Source: an uncultured Lachnospiraceae bacterium (GTDB taxonomy: Bacteria > Bacillota > Clostridia > Lachnospirales > Lachnospiraceae). Taken from it: 32,963 bases of DNA. Below, piece after piece: positions 32,652 through 32,963 of this stretch. The stretch is taken from assembly GCA_902797185.1 (NCBI GenBank), contig CADBRV010000084.1:1-32963 (forward strand), given 5' to 3'. A program made the translations under genes and the position numbers. Each line of letters begins with the position of its first letter. Within the stretch, counting starts at the first letter, position 1. The notes beneath the pieces were generated by a model, which was not told where the DNA came from, did no database searches, and saw only the letters and a program-made list of their open reading frames with translations.

Positions 32652-32707
32652 ATTATAACGAAGCCTTTCTTAAGAAAAAATGAGGGCCGTCTTAAGATTT
32701 CTTAATA
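32652..32707 (-). promoter_or_regulatory. Promoter and TTAAGA repeats of the dlt-like operon
   Basis: Minus-strand TATAAT (32652-32657). The -35 position holds only a T-run (32675-32680). TCTTAA elements start at 32668, 32690 and 32700 on the plus strand, that is 22 and 10 bp apart, near whole turns of the helix. This is a layout expected for an OmpR-family activator. Confidence 0.6.
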
Positions 32708-32711
32708 AAGG

Positions 32712-32749
32712 GCAAAGAAAAAGGGCCTGAGGTAAACACCTCAGGTCCT
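32712..32749 (-). terminator. Terminator of the tRNA Tyr-Leu unit
   Basis: AGGGCCTGAGGT (32722-32733) pairs with ACCTCAGGTCCT (32738-32749) with one wobble; on the minus strand TTTTTCTTT follows. Confidence 0.85.
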
Positions 32750-32756
32750 GTAGTCC

Positions 32757-32842
32757 TGCCGGCGGCCGGGGTCGAACCGGTACGGGTATCGCTACCCACG
32801 GGATTTTAAGTCCCGGGCGTCTGCCAATTCCGCCACGCCGGC
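32757..32842 (-). tRNA. tRNA-Leu (TAA)
   Basis: Minus-strand 86-base class II tRNA. The acceptor is GCCGGCG/CGCCGGC with discriminator A, the anticodon loop CTTAAAA gives TAA, and the long variable arm (TGGGTAGCGATACCC) is typical of leucine. CCA is not encoded. Confidence 0.95.
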
Positions 32843-32871
32843 AAAGCCCGCCTTTCTTGTCAAGCGGTACA

Positions 32872-32953
32872 TGGATGGAGAAGGATTCGAACCTTCGAAG
32901 GCGTTGCCAGCAGATTTACAGTCTGTCCCCTTTGGCCACTCGGGAATCCATCC
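32872..32953 (-). tRNA. tRNA-Tyr (GTA)
   Basis: Minus-strand 82-base class II tRNA with acceptor GGATGGA/TCCATCC, anticodon loop CTGTAAA (anticodon GTA), a medium variable arm and T-loop GTTCGAATC. The promoter lies beyond the window. Confidence 0.95.
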
Positions 32954-32963
32954 CAAAAATTAA

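Overview
The window looks like a chromosomal segment from a gut-type Firmicute, most likely a Lachnospiraceae-like Clostridium. This rests on a roughly balanced base composition, strong Shine-Dalgarno sites, a PII-linked polyamine ABC operon, a YtrA-type GntR/ABC module, VanRS-type signalling, BioY, a large clostridial enoate-reductase-type flavoenzyme, tRNAs without encoded CCA, and a family of two-hairpin intergenic repeats. The genus cannot be fixed by eye. No phage, insertion sequence or CRISPR array is visible.

Layout. 1-0.65 kb: a small membrane protein and its terminator. 0.65-1.9 kb: TetR regulator and MntP-like exporter. 1.9-2.2 kb: tRNA-Phe, Gly and Gly, whose promoter overlaps the potC stop codon. 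2.3-6.9 kb: a complete polyamine uptake operon (potD, PII protein, potA, potB, potC) with a clear promoter. 7.0-10.2 kb: MATE exporter behind a structured, repeat-bearing leader, two small proteins, a gene remnant and a candidate small RNA. 10.2-13.35 kb: GntR (YtrA-like), ABC ATPase and a large permease under a palindromic operator. 13.35-15.3 kb: glmM and an acyl-carrier-like protein lacking the attachment serine. 15.6-17.8 kb: bioY with a candidate operator, a flavodoxin and an HD phosphohydrolase. 18.2-24.1 kb: an iron-sulfur flavoenzyme, an ATP-grasp ligase resembling D-aspartate ligase, and a right-handed beta-helix protein. 24.4-26.7 kb: a VanRS-like two-component system. 26.8-32.6 kb: a dlt-like operon. 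32.7 kb to the end: terminator, tRNA-Leu and tRNA-Tyr.

The most interesting part is 26.8-32.6 kb. It holds the four activities of D-alanylation (adenylating ligase, carrier protein, MBOAT acyltransferase, SGNH protein), but the order differs from canonical dlt and a LysA/BtrK-type PLP decarboxylase overlaps the end of the ligase gene. The ligase has Ser where DltA has its selectivity Cys. I infer that the carrier-bound aminoacyl group is decarboxylated before transfer, as BtrK does with glutamyl-ACP in butirosin biosynthesis, so that the cell decorates an envelope polymer with something other than D-alanine. A VanRS-like pair follows directly, and TTAAGA repeats sit upstream of a promoter with a poor -35 box, so activation by that pair is plausible.

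A second theme is non-coding structure: six copies of a two-hairpin repeat, four of them carrying a Shine-Dalgarno-plus-short-ORF arrangement, several degenerate minisatellites, and a probable leaderless small membrane protein gene.
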